A DNA stretch of 64,000 nt, from contig NC_133647.1 of assembly GCF_009905375.1 (NCBI RefSeq), positions 130,674,673-130,738,672 on the forward strand. Direction: 5' to 3'. Within the stretch, counting starts at the first letter, position 1, and each line of letters opens with the position of its first letter. The translations under genes were made by a program, and so were the position numbers. The stretch comes from Apium graveolens (taxonomy: Eukaryota; Streptophyta; Magnoliopsida; Apiales; Apiaceae). Positions 10,619-22,625 of the stretch are shown piece after piece. The notes below the pieces were generated by a model. It searched no databases. It was not told where the DNA came from and was given only the letters and a program-made list of their open reading frames with translations.

Positions 10619-11677
10619 ATTGTTAATATTTATTTCTAGCACCAATGCCAATGAATTAAAGTTTTGTGAAGTAATAAATCTCAAAATTAACTGCATATAG
10701 GGCCAATATTATATATAACCGGATTAAATCTCCACTTCGCATGGTGGGCATGAACATTTTTCTTTAAAAATGGGAATAATGCGTTAAGTTGTAGAACAAA
10801 TTTAGTTTTGCCGATATTAGAATAGAAATAATCGCAATATTAAATATTGTTTAAAACATCATGTAGAGTAAATAAGAAAAGACGTTACGGAAGAACATGA
10901 AAGGAAAACCATTTACGAATATATATATTAGAATGATAGAGAAAATTTTGTAAAGTGAGGAAAAAATTATATATTATATGTATCAAACATATGTTAAAAT
11001 TTGTAAAAAATTGTGATATAATTTTGTTGAATTTTCGGGAAAATGTCATTGACACATTTTATGACTAGTGACAAAACAAAGTTTTTTAAATTAAACAACC
11101 TTTATATAAAAAACATTATTGTAAAACTGTATAATATGATGACTGCAAACTGTATGAAAATATATTGGCAAAATTGAATTATAAAAACAAAAATTAATAA
11201 AATGAGAAATATTTTTTTTAAAATTGATTTAAGGGAGGTTTGTTAGGAGTTACACTTTTGACCAAATTGAATAGTTACAGTTGGGAAGGCGTAATAAATT
11301 TCTCTTGCCAATAACCCTTTTTTGAATAAGTACTACTCTGTGTATGCTCTCTTTCTCTCTTCATGACTGATTTTTTCCATTTTCATGTACTTGACTCGGG
11401 TATTTTTCATCCGTCTTTTGTAGTCTTTAAGGTTATGTTTATTTATTCTTCTTTATTTCAGAAAATGTGCATTTAAATGATATTCTTCATTTAGGGATTG
11501 TCAGTAACCATGGAAATAATCCCAACCTTTGTGAATCATGTTATACTTCCATTTGTCGTTCGGATTATTTGGTTACTGTCTCAATTCAATTGAAAATTTG
11601 AAGTGAATTTTTAGACGAAATAGGTGTATCATAATATATGTACAAATACTTTGTTTTATTTTAATTTTACATTTGTA
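10619..11677. other. AT-rich DNA, nothing recognised
   Basis: No convincing ORF, TIR or LTR was found. A short CT-rich run lies near 11345-11365 ahead of the B3 exon and could be leader or intron sequence of that gene fragment. Confidence 0.5.
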
Positions 11678-11678
11678 G

Positions 11679-11955
11679 AGGCTTCCCCATGCATTGTGTG
11701 TCCGGATTGGTTCTACTCTTCCTCGCACTATCAAGTTAGTTGTTCGCAACGGGCATGTAATTTGGTTAGATTTTAATAAGACTGCAGAGCGTCTAGAGGA
11801 TATTCAACACTTTTTTGAATTCTTGAATATTATTGGGGGTGAGACTTTACTGTTTGAGCATACTGGTGAATTTTAGTTCAATGTCCACATCTTTGATATG
11901 CACGGTATTGAAACCAAATATCCCTGGATGCAAGGAACTGATCCTGAATTTGAGG
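11679..11955 (+). pseudogene. B3 DNA-binding domain exon (REM-like), broken
   Basis: B3 domains are plant transcription-factor DNA-binding folds. After an acceptor-like TTTGTAG the frame reads 'RLPHALCVRIGSTLPR', 'IKLVVRNGHVIWLDF', 'HFFEFLNIIGGETLLFEH', then TAG (11874-11876), then 'FNVHIFDMHGIETKYP'. The order (LP start, V..G..W, F.....I..G..L.F...G...F.V.IFD) is that of a B3 domain. A donor GT follows at 11956-11957. No second exon was found, so this is a single-exon relic, cut from its gene or carried here. The stop falls near the end of the domain. Confidence 0.7.
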
Positions 11956-11956
11956 G

Positions 11957-13080
11957 TATGTATTTGGTTGTATAATATTTTGTAGTCCATAATTTTGCTT
12001 AGTCATTTTTAGCCATAGATTGGATTCTGCAACCGTTCACACTAGGGTTGCAAACAAAAGTGTAATGATAGCCTTCTAAACCCATGTCTATCACAACCCC
12101 TATTTTATGATGTTGCCGTATAGTCAAAATGTGTTACCAAATTAAATGACATATATATAAAAATTAAAGATGATTTTTTTTAATTTGACTAGTTAATAAT
12201 TATTTACATAGAAATGAGTTAATAATTGGAAAATATATTTTATTTATTTATTAAAGTTAATAATATTAGTGGAGTAATTTATAATATATTGATCACATGA
12301 AAGTTCTATAAATTCACTGGTAGAGTGATTTACAATATATATTGTTGAATTTATTTATTTTTTATAGTTAAGTGTTAAAAAATTATTTATTAAAAGAAAA
12401 AATAATTTAATAATTTAAATTTGAAAAAAAAAGTTGGGTCGGGTGTTTATTTTGAATATAACTTGCGCCGAGATTTGAGATGGGGGCAGGGTTGAAAATT
12501 AAGAAGCGGGGTTTTGAAATTTAACAAAAGAGAAAAAGTTGAATCAAGGGGTTTAATTCTCTTTCTCTGTCTCTCTCCCTCCCTCTCTGTCTCCGTCTCT
12601 CATATTCTCTCTCTATCTCTTTCTATCTCTCGCCCTCTCTCTATTTTTGCCATTTCCGGCCAAACCATTCAACCTTGATAAAAAATGTAGTCATATTTGT
12701 GTTCTTTGGCCACAATTTCATCTATTTCAATCCTCAAATCATCTTTTCTAGTCCCATATTGAAAAATTCATGAACCCTAGTTCTTTAATCGCTTCAATTC
12801 TAAATTAATCGATTATTTTTTGTTCGATTGGAGTTTGTTTTATATTATAGACGATGTTATATGTATCATATGTTAAAACCCCTTGATTTGAATTTATTTC
12901 TTGAAACCCGAGATCCTAAAGTTCAATTCAATTGATTTCTTGACTGTTTTATAGTGATAATTACAGTATTTGTGTTTCAATTACTTTCCAAGTAAACACG
13001 CATAGTTCTTGACTGTTCATCTAAAGCATACGCGTCTCAAAAAAGGTGAATGTAGCCTGCTATGAGTTTGGGAAAATAAG
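11957..13080. other. AT-rich spacer with CT microsatellite (12560-12650)
   Basis: There is no coding signal. The CT-rich tract at about 12560-12650 and the 'AACCCTAG' text near 12775 resemble a plant gene 5' leader and may be the leader of the DEK relic that follows. Confidence 0.5.
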
Positions 13081-14250
13081 TTATTTACACCACCTATGCT
13101 CCTGATTTGAAAAGCTCTGTTGGGAAAGCTGTGTTGATTGAGAAGGTATTTGATGGAATTTAGTAATTGTTTGGATTTATTAAGTTTACAGATTATTTTA
13201 TTAGTCCTGAGTAATTGATTTGAGTTTCTTTTGTGGAAATGCAGGTGAAAGGGATTCCGCTTAAGGACATTCTGAATGGTATGCTTTTAATATTTTTTTT
13301 ATGATTTATGATGCCTAAGATTGCTTTAGTGTAGTTTGTTTGATTGTCATCGAAATTCATTAGTTTTGGCACTACTTGATGAATTTCTTATTTTTTTGCA
13401 AATTTCAGTAATTTGTTGTGCAAAGGTAATGTTTTTGGTATAGTTTTAGTTTTTGTATGTATGTATGTAACACTATTGATTGTGCCTTCATATCATGTTT
13501 CTGTAACTTTAAAATATTCCTACCTATCTAAGTATCCGATTGCTTATACTGAATATTTGTAGTTGGTTTATATATTATAGAGTTGAGATAAAAGCAGGCT
13601 TTTATAATCAAAGTTGTACTGTAACCAAAAACCTCTCCGTGTCTCATTTTCTTATGAAAATAATTTGAGATTTTTTCCTGCAGATTTTATATTACCATAT
13701 ACATGTAAAAGTTTAACCCTTTCAAACTTTGGTTTGTTTCCTGGCTTTGTGTGGGATGCAAATGAGGTACGCTTCAGAGAAGTTGTATATTTTTTATTGC
13801 TAAGACTATAGATATGTCTGGTCGATTTAGTATTAGATGGACATATGGAGGAGTCACTTTGTATTTTTTTGTCTTGGCTTGGAATTCTTATTTAAGTTTA
13901 TTATAGATGTCTGTTTTGAGGTTCAATTGGTGTAGTGTTACTTGTTTAGTAAATTGTTTGACCATCTTCATCAGCAAAAGCAGAGGATTAAAGTGAAGGA
14001 GATGATTGATAAGTGTGTCAGAGACAAACTGGCACTTTTTTGTGATATCCTTAATATACCATTTATTAGAAAAAGCACTACAAAGAAGGTGAGTCTTAGC
14101 AAACAAGGTGTTCTGAAATTAAGGTTACATGCACTGATGTAGTATTCTAATTACTACTCAACTATTTCTTCGGGAAGATCTTTCTGCAAAACCATTAGAG
14201 TTTTTGGAATCTCCACATGTTACAACTGAATTATTGCTAGCTGACAATCA
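13081..14250 (+). pseudogene. DEK-domain chromatin protein gene relic, at least five exon pieces
   Basis: DEK proteins bind chromatin. The pieces appear in family order: 'SVGKAVLIEK' ending at 13145 (donor GT 13146); 'VKGIPLKDILN' 13245-13278 (acceptor GCAG, donor GT); 'LTLSNFGLFPGFVWDANE' ending 13766 (donor GT); 'KQRIKVKEMIDKCVRDKL' and 'CDILNIPFIRKSTTKK' 13975-14088 (donor GTGAGT); and 'EDLSAKPLEFLESPHVTTE' from 14174. Exon-intron structure is therefore preserved, so this is not a processed copy. The last piece is preceded by TTCTTCGG instead of an AG acceptor. No start or C-terminal part was found. I am confident of the family, less so of exon limits. Confidence 0.75.
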
Positions 14251-15089
14251 AAACAGTCTTATATTTTTGTTCATAGTTAGGGGACTTAATCCCCTTTTTT
14301 CTGGTGTTTCATGGACATCTGGCCTTCAGCTATCACTTAAAAATATTGTTTTAGTTCTGATTTCATTCTTTTAAGTTTTATTAAACTATTATATAATATT
14401 TTCTTGTCTTTTTCATCTTACTAGTGTTCTCATGGTTTTTGTTTCGTTCTGTCAGCTTTCATTAATCAACATATATTATCTGCTAGCCAATGACACAGTT
14501 GATGACATAATATGGTATACTTCATAGCATCTCTATCAGCTAAATAAACTGAACAAGGTGTTAGGATAATAGAACTAAGTTAATTTCTTTTATTTCTTCC
14601 TAAGGATGTTCTTCAGAGCAAGCTAGATAATCTCTGGTATGGGAGATGCTGAATGAGGTCACCATATAATTCTCTCTTTTGAAACAAAATGCTCTGTGTT
14701 ATTTTATATATATTGTTGTCAGGCTTATTTACTATTAATGTGCTTCTTTGGATTTGATATTTCAGAAAAACTTACATTATAAAAATATAAGTATAAATTT
14801 TAATTAGTATATTAAAAATGAAATAACATAACTTTTCTCTTTTCATAATAATCATATAAAATTAATGACATTATATAATGTAGGAAAATCTAATTTATCC
14901 AAAAATGATTATATAGTAGAATCAAATTTAAAATTAACATTTTTGTTCTGATTTCAAGAGATAATTTTATAAAATTATATTTGACGTCACAGTTCTACAT
15001 TAGATTTTGAATCATATTTTTTATTTCTAAAATATAAATTAGGTCTGGTGTTAATTTAGTTGCTTTTACTCTAGCCCGGTTAGTCAAAT
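14251..15089. other. AT-rich spacer, nothing recognised
   Basis: This lies between the DEK relic and the truncated Tekay element. No ORF above background and no repeat boundary was identified. Confidence 0.5.
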
Positions 15090-15094
15090 CAACA

Positions 15095-15376
15095 ATGGAT
15101 TGCAAGTCCTGTGACAGGGTACGCAGTGGTACGTGCAGAACGAATGTGCAATGTTTCAAGTGTGGACATAAGGGTCGTTATGCATCGGAATGTAATCCAG
15201 AAAATCCAGGAATTATATATCGCAGTTATGGAAAGAGTGGCCGTATTGCAAAGAATTGTAGAACGGTTATTCAAGATACCACATCCCAAGGGCCAACATC
15301 CAGCTCAGCTCAAAAGAAACAAGAAATCAAGCGTTTAGAAGTTGGACGTAGTTGCAGTCGATCTGACACCCTCTAA
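15095..15376 (+). pseudogene. gag zinc-knuckle region of Tekay-like element
   Basis: Gag nucleocapsid part, open for 93 codons. Three zinc-binding units can be aligned: 'CKSCDRVRSGTC', 'CFKCGHKGRYASEC' and 'YRSYGKSGRIAKNC'. In each the zinc-ligand His is Arg, and in the third two Cys are lost, so zinc binding is unlikely. The segment after it is Ser/Gln-rich and ends TAA. Upstream gag is missing. Confidence 0.7.
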
Positions 15377-17210
15377 GCTAGAGGGGTTTGGTGTGACTTT
15401 AAGATTGAGTTGGTTGTCCTGTAGTAAGGCAAGGCGTGGTCTCTAGAAGAAGCGAAGTGTAAAGTATATAGAAGCCGATAGTAAGGTTAGTTGCGGAATG
15501 CAGAAGCAACATAAGAAGTTCTTCCAATCATGCTGGGAAAGGAGTAATAAGCTAAGAATATAGGGCAGATCCACCATGTGTAAAGATACGAAGAAGAGAA
15601 AGTTGGAGTAATAAATAAATGCCCTGGAGTCTCTAGAGGTCAGTAGAATGAAATAATTAGTGCGATGATTGTGAATGTGATTGGAAGGGAAGTGAGTATA
15701 CTAGATAAATACCCCTGAGATGCACCAGTAATGTTGCTGGGAAGAGGAATGAAAATTATGAGATTGTGTACTGATTATCGGGAATTTAACGAAATGATAA
15801 ATAAGAATAGGTAACCTCTATACAGGATTGGTTACTTATATAACTTAATTCAAGGAGTGTGTGATTTCTACGGATTGACCTAAAATACAGCATGAGGGCA
15901 TGTCAAGGATTGCGATTAGGATGAGTTCTGAGCGTTACAAGGTTGGTGATATCATGTGGAGTGACAAGTGTATGAGTCGTCTATAAAGACTTAAAGAACG
16001 TGGTGTATAAGGACTTATTGGAAAAGCCCATTGTATTTATTGATAACATCCTCGCCCATTTAAGGGCTAAGGAAGGCCAAGTTGAAAGCCTAAAGAAATG
16101 TCGTGAATGGTTGAACAGAAGCAATTATATATTAAACCTTAAAAGTATGAAGTTCTAGTCAGAAGCCCGGTTGTTTGAGTAACTGTCAACCAATCAAGGT
16201 CCATTTAGGGACCAATGTCTTGAATAGAAGAGGAGAAATGAATATGATCAAGATTACTGAGGAATTTATAGAAGAATTGGAACGAGTAGAAGTTGGAGCT
16301 CGAATACCTAAAGGTGATAAGAAGCGAATATATGAGATTTCTTTCTAGCCTTGACAGATGAGAATGAGTAAGAAGTGTTCGAATATTTGGAAACTAAGTT
16401 GAAAATAAATACTGCCTATCATCCTTAGACGAAGGGTCAAAGTGAGAAGATGATTTGGACAATATAAGATGTGTGGAGAGTATATATGTTGAGTTTAAAA
16501 AGAAACTGAGGTAATCACCTACCATGGATTGAGTTTCTATGCTAATAGTTATCATGTTAATAAAAGAATTCTACTTTGTAAAGCCTTGTAGACATAAGCG
16601 TGGGTCCTCATTCTATTGAGAGAAAGTGGAAGTAGAGATATTGTCAAGTCCTGAACTAATTCAGTACATCAAGAGTGTGGTGGTGTACTCGGGAAAGAAT
16701 TGAAATGACTCGGAATATACAAAGAGAGAAAGCGGATTCACATTGAAAGAGTATGAATATATAGAATGAGGATTGGAGTATAGGTGAAAGTTTTACCCTG
16801 AAAGAGATTGGTAAGGTTGAACATAAGGGACAAGTTGAGTCCTCAATATAGTGAATTATTCGAGGTACTGATAAATATAGGTATAGTTCCCATGAGTTGA
16901 CGTGGCTGCTGCAATTGCAGTATATTTATATAATGTGTCTTGCGTATCAATATTAAGGTGATATGTATCTGATGCGGATCGAATTATTGATTAAGGGCCA
17001 ATGTGCTCTTATCCAAAATTATTCAGCGTAGAATGATCGATCCAAATCCTAGATCGTTGAGAGCGAGTCCTCAGCAATGAATTTATATCTATAGTGAGTA
17101 TGCTTTGAATAAATTCTTGAGTAGAAGAGTCTACCTGGAAGTTAGAGTGAGATATACTTGACAAATATCCTCACTTATTTAGTTAAGTCAGATTCTGAGG
17201 ACAGAATCTT
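15377..17210 (+). pseudogene. Remnants of protease, RT and integrase of Tekay-like element
   Basis: Only short islands are readable. 'MRLCTDYRELNEMINKNRYP' near 15750-15815 is the RT motif usually written MRLCIDYRELN. 'FIDNILAHLRAKEGQ' near 16035 is the catalytic FxDDIL box with the second Asp changed to Asn. 'NTAYHP' then TAG and 'TKGQSEKMIWTI' near 16410-16465 is the integrase core end (catalytic Glu of QSE present). Stops and shifts are dense between the islands. Confidence 0.7.
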
Positions 17211-17226
17211 TTTAAGGGGGGAAGGA
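17208..17226 (+). other. Polypurine tract of Tekay-like element
   Basis: TTTTTAAGGGGGGAAGGA sits directly before the LTR start and after the pol remnant. It primes plus-strand DNA synthesis in LTR elements. Confidence 0.75.
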
Positions 17227-20200
17227 TATAACGGCTCGTGTATTTTGTATTATTTAAAAGTGTAATTATGGAAATTATTAAATAAATAAAATAGGCGTAT
17301 TGTTTTTGACCACTATGTGTTGTTTGATTATTATTTATGTGTGGTTTATGAGGCATATGGTCGTTCGTGTAATTAATTATGAGCTTGTATTGAATTGTTT
17401 TCACTTCTAAAAGTGGATTTATTACAAGTTTATTTATGTAAATATGTGGATTGTCTCTAAAATTGTTTTTATGACTTTATAATCTCAATATTTATTTTTG
17501 GGATTTTGTAAAATTCAGAAATCAATATTTCATTAATTATTTAACCCTGTACGATTTTCTGATTGCATTTATTTATAAAATCTGTATTTAATTCCCGAAT
17601 TTTTCAAATTTTATGAAACTCATATTTATTTAAGTTTGGAATATTCCGAGAATTTTAAAATTATTTTGGGAATTCTCGGGATTAATTTCACCCGCGAGTC
17701 GATTCAGTTAATTGATAAAAGCGGGTATAAATTGTATTTCATAAATTATTTGAAAATTTCAAAATTTATGTTTTTATTAATTTCAGGATATTTATAATAT
17801 TTTAAGACTAATTTGGTAATTTCTTGAAAATTTTTTAAACGCGATTTGGTTCGTTAATCGCGAGTTTCGTGTTAAATAGGACTACCAGAAGGTTATAATT
17901 ATTCGGTGTGGCTACGTGTTCAATTCTCAGACTTTGTTCTTACAGGTGTCATGCTGTGATTGTAATAAAAGAATAAAAAATAAAAACATTACACACACGC
18001 AAACACAGAGTCCTGTGTTTCCTTTTTCACTTTCAATCTCTCGTCTCTCTCCATTTCCTTCGGGTCTCTGTGAAGCTCTGTTCGCCTGAATCTTGTCCGC
18101 CGGCCATCTTCTTTTTCGGTAATTTTTCCTTAGTTTCACGTTTCCTTGAATCCCTTGTTCTGGTGGTGTGTTGTCGCCCTTCCTCTGTTGTCCGGCGAGG
18201 AGGCACGGTGGCACTGCCGGTGTATCTGTCGTGTGTCGTGTGTGTAATTTTGGGCTTGTGTTTGTGCATGTATATAATTTTACACATCTGTGGTGCTCTC
18301 TCTGTGATTCCTGTCCCGATTTATTCCCCGTTTTCATTCTTTCTTCCGACCGCCGCCGGATCCTTTTCCGGCTAGGTGGTCTGTGGTTGTGTTGATGTTG
18401 TCTATGTTGGGCCTGTTACTTTAGCCTGGCAGTGTTGGGCTTTTTGGTGTTGTTGGATTGAATGTATAAAACTCCTGATATAAATTCTTTTTATACATGA
18501 ATTAATTGAGTAAAATTAGTGATATTAAATACTTCGTGCGGGAATTGTTATTAATTTAATCGGTAGAATTTACGGTGGAAACCCGGAATTAATCGGGTAC
18601 CCGTATATTTTACCGCTGTCTGCGATGAGCCTCGGCGAGCCGACAGTGGACGGTGATGACGATGTTCTGAGTCCTAAATTTTTTAAGTAAATAAAATGAT
18701 TTGTATAAATTGTTTTTGAAAATAAATTGTATATTGGATTTGTACGTAAATAATTACGAGATTGTGGAGTTGATGTGGTATTAAAACTTGTGGATTATTG
18801 TGATTGTTGACGTCGAGTTGTTCGACAGGTAGACCGATAAACAGAGGAGGTGCTGCCCGAATTTTTGGAAATTAAATTCGAAAATTCGGGACATACCCTA
18901 TAATTATCGGAACGTCGAGTAAGTATAAATAAGGATATACATATATCTTGTGCGAAACTTGATTATACAATTTGATGAAATATTTTGCCAAATCGATAAC
19001 CCTGATTTCGTAAAATTACGAGTATACATATTTTCTGGAAACGAACACCGAACCAATTTTCGAGATTGTGAACCCTAATTGTTGCATGTGTTATTGTAAT
19101 ATACATAATTACGAGTCGGGTTTGAATATCATTGGGTAGATTTGGTATCGAGGATATGCCAAGCGTATCTAGACACCTAATATAGGGTATTTCGACTATG
19201 TAGGTTCTAGTTGAAGGACTCCAGAAGTGAAGTCAAACTAAAGATAACCTAGTAATCAGTCGAAAAGCATGTCGAGGTTCCAACGAAGGACCTGAACGTT
19301 GAAGTTGGATCTAGGATAGTCTGATAGTAAGGCTATAAAGCCGAATGTCCAAGTTAGTTCAAGGTCAATTAGAGATAGTCGTAACGCTCTGCAAGGCAAG
19401 TACCCCTGACCATTCTTTTATGGTTCAGTGCATATGAATAGCTAAATACTTTATTTTCGTAATGGAACAGAAACGTTTTAAGTTACGTATCCCCGTAGTT
19501 ATAAATCATTGTTTTCAAATTGTTTTGGGGGAAAAGTAATTTCGAAAGTTACCTATCTCGAATGAAATGATTTGCGAAATGGATTTTATAAGTGTGTTGG
19601 TTAAATAAATGATTTTGAAAATGAGATAGGAACAAGTATTTTGAAAACTAGATAAAACGGTCAGATATGGGATACATTGGGGTCAGAGTAGGCCTATTGA
19701 GGTGGCGTAAGAGGCTAATTCGATTGCGCGCAATATAAAACCGATTAGTCCAGTAGGTTAGAGACCTAGCTAGTCTCCGAGTTCCAGAACAGGTATATAA
19801 GATGGCAGTGGGAGCTGTCTGGTGTTGATAGCCTGATCAACTATCTTCACATATCCACTAAGTATCTGATTTGGGTTTTGTGGTTCCGTAATGGAACAAG
19901 TGAATTATACAAGTGGATTTGGAAATGAAGATAGCATGCTAGAATTAAACTCTGGTATTTATACACAGGACACTACTGATGATATTGTTTTACAGAGCAT
20001 GCTAATTTTGAATATCCAGTTTACGTATGTTTTTACTTGATGTGCAGCAAATTATAATTTCTGTTCCGATAATCGTTTTATCATAAATTGTTTTATCTGT
20101 TATTCATATAGCGGTACTGCTGAGCAAGCAATTGCTCACCCTTGTAGAATGTTTTATACATGTATTGCAGATGCCTAGGAGATTCTTGCGCGGTAGTCAG

Positions 20201-20461
20201 GGCAGAGTTCCAGCTCCTTTTGTGTCAAGCTCCTCTGAGATAGTTGTGATGGACCAAAAATGGTCTGCTGAGTTGCTGTGTTAAGTTAGCTGCGTCAGAA
20301 AGATTGTTGTAAGTTGGTTCGTGTTAGTTGTAACCTAAATCATACTTAAGCCTGTCAAAGATCTTGGTAAAGGGGTCGTAGTTATATCATATTATTGAGT
20401 TGTTTATCTTATGATTGTCGTTGATGACGTCAACTCCTGACCCCGGGTAGAGACCGTCACA
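17227..20461 (+). repeat. 3' LTR of Tekay-like element
   Basis: About 3.2 kb from TATAACGGCTCG (a degraded TGTAACG-type start) to CGTCACA. Evidence is the upstream polypurine tract and the end region 'CCTGACCCCGGG...CGTCACA', similar in layout to the LTR ends at 33324 and 43100 in the opposite orientation. It holds a CT-rich, GC-richer island at 18000-18400 that resembles a leader; the ORFs there (both strands, about 100-136 aa) look incidental. No partner LTR is in the window, so limits are approximate. Confidence 0.6.
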
Positions 20462-21868
20462 AAAGTAACGGCTTCTGAGCTGAAATAACTGATTAAAGGA
20501 GGATCTGCTTCTGTATGTAAGTACAAGATTACCTGCGTATGCAACAATATCCACTTCTAAGGATGCCTGCATAAAATTATGAGGTCAAGATTTATAATAA
20601 CTAACCTTATAATTAAATCAATTACCCTATTATACAACTTTGGTTCAAGAGTTCGTAATATTAAATAGATTAATGCAACAAATTTATGCAGCCATACATG
20701 GACACAAAACAAAATATCAATATGATAGCTTGTAATATGAAGTACTGTATCTGACAACCTATCCATACTTTAAACTGGATTGCGGTAATAGCCAACAGGG
20801 ACGTTTATCCTTCATATATTCACCAAAAATTTGACTTCCTAAGTGGTACAAAGGCAATTAATATATACAAATCCAAAGTAGTTAATGTATTGAAATTGAA
20901 AAGAAAAACGGAACTTAAAGAAGATCAATATATATACCTTTTTGCAGCTTCTCAAAATGATTTATTTTTAACATATAAAACTCCGCATAAACTTCAAAAA
21001 AAATCTAAACTTCTCAAATTATCCTTAAAAGTCAAAACTCAAAAGTGTAGTGGACTGAAGTAGGATACCTCCACTTTACACACTGAGCATGTTTGGTTTG
21101 ATTTCTTATTCAATAATTTAATTCATTATCAATAAATTAGCATCCAAAAAAATCGATCATAAAGTCTAGTGGTCACTTGTTCGGATTCCAAATTAATCAG
21201 AAAATGTAGTTGTTAAGTGTGATTTGAATATAATAAAAACTACTACTCCATTCATACAACTAGGGCAAGTGTATGTAGTAAAAAAGAGGTGAAAAAAGGA
21301 CCTGACGAGCAAGACAAAGGGCGTGATACTGCATACGAGGGCTACGACCGATATCGCCAAGAACTACCAAAGCTGCCCTACCTCTCATCTCACCTATCCC
21401 TACAATCATCATCAACCTTCAATATTTATTCATTTAGTGGAATTAATTTTCCAAAAAATTGTAAAAATATTGATTTGGAGTTAGCAAATTAGATATATAA
21501 TCAGGAAGTGAATTAGTATAAATAGCAAAGGGCAGACTTGGCATTGTTCAACTACTAAGCAAATGAGGAATTAAAAATGTGTGTATTCAACAAATTGTGA
21601 GTGGGGTTCTAAGTTGTTGGACGGAGTTGCAGGCCTCATTAAAACAGGAAGTGATCGAGTAGTGAGGGACCTGCAAAATGGGTTATATATCCGCTTCTAT
21701 TTTCCATATCTAATATTTGATTATTTTATCAATTCAAATGATTAATGTTCTCTTCTCATTTGTATTACATTTTTTATTAAAATGGTCTAAAATATGATAA
21801 ACTCATAATCTAGGGAAATGACCCAAACTATCACGTACTAAACAAGCCATACATTCTTAAAATATGAT
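20462..21868. other. Unassigned AT-rich DNA left of Sire-A
   Basis: I looked here for the missing 3' LTR of Sire-A (its 5' LTR would end GCCATGACATTATCA on this strand) and did not find it. Small ORFs (20387-20766 minus, 21289-21492 plus) have no recognisable motif. Confidence 0.5.
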
Positions 21869-22625
21869 AAGCAAGTTAACTTGATATCAGAAGATAGATC
21901 AAAGACACTCCTACCAGGATTCACTAAAGCAAAATAGACTCAACCTTTGAAGACTGCTGCAAGTGGTTTTGAAGCAAGAGTAGTTACTGGAAAGGAAGCA
22001 AGAGATAAAACTGGATTGGGAAGTGCTGATGAAAGAAGAATACAGAACACTACCAATGATCCAACTTCCTTGAGTGAACCAGGTATTGGAGCAACTCCTG
22101 AGAGATTGAATCAACTGGAATTTGTACAAATGGTTTACCATACCTACTTGAAAGAACACATCTTGTTGTACTTCATGACAGATGGTAGGATTTATCATAT
22201 AAGGAAAAATGCCATTCCATTGAAGTATTTTGAAGAATTGGAGCATGTACTATTCTTACTTCAAGTGGATGACAGATTGACAGGAAGTGCTGCAAACTAT
22301 TTGAAGGATCAGATTCAGAGACAGAAAAGGCTTTATTCTGTTAAGTCTGACAGCACATATGTTCCAAAGTACAGAGATCACAAGGGTGATATAGTTGAAA
22401 TGAAGCCAATACTGCTAAAATTATAACTACCTTTCTGGGTTACAGGGCTGTGGAATTCAATCTTGAGTCTGATAAAGCTTATTTGATCAGACTAGATCTG
22501 GATATAAGAAAAGCAAAGATTAATGATCTCAGGGCTGCAATTTTTCAAATTGGTGAAGATAATGCAGAGCTTAAAGATGCTAAAAGGATGATGATTGATG
22601 AACTTAGATATGCTGAGAGATGTTT
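21869..22625 (+). pseudogene. Inverted C-terminal part of the Sire-A third ORF
   Basis: The + strand reads 'KQVNLISEDRSK', a TAG at 21935-21937, 'LKTAASGFEARVV', 'QLEFVQMVYHTYLKEH', 'GRIYHIRKNAIPLKYFEELE'. Then a one-base shift near 22405-22426 leads to 'KAYLIRLDLDIRKAKIN', 'LRAAIFQIGEDNAELKDAKR' and 'ELRYAERCL'. In related plant Sirevirus third ORFs, as I remember them, this region lies C-terminal to the part that is here on the minus strand. It is therefore in the wrong orientation relative to 22626-25547. The 12-base word AAGCAAGTTAAC starts this segment, and its complement-like partner GTTGACTTGCTT (22626-22637) follows it. Function is unknown. Confidence 0.65.

Larger units (their letters stand above)
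15090..20461 (+). mobile_element. Tekay-like Ty3/gypsy element, 5'-truncated and decayed, with 3' LTR
   Basis: Plus-strand order: gag zinc-knuckle region, remnants of RT and integrase, polypurine tract, long LTR. The 5' LTR and most of gag are missing. The gag zinc array, the pol remnants and the LTR end (...GACCCCGGG...GTCACA, compare the LTR of the 33324-46828 element) point to the Tekay/Del chromovirus lineage. It has far more stops than the Tekay element to the right, so it is older. Confidence 0.75.

Noticed and set aside
17927..18395. Overlapping ORFs of 75-136 aa on both strands in the GC-richer island
   Set aside because: They lie inside the Tekay LTR, with leader-like CT-rich composition and no family motif.
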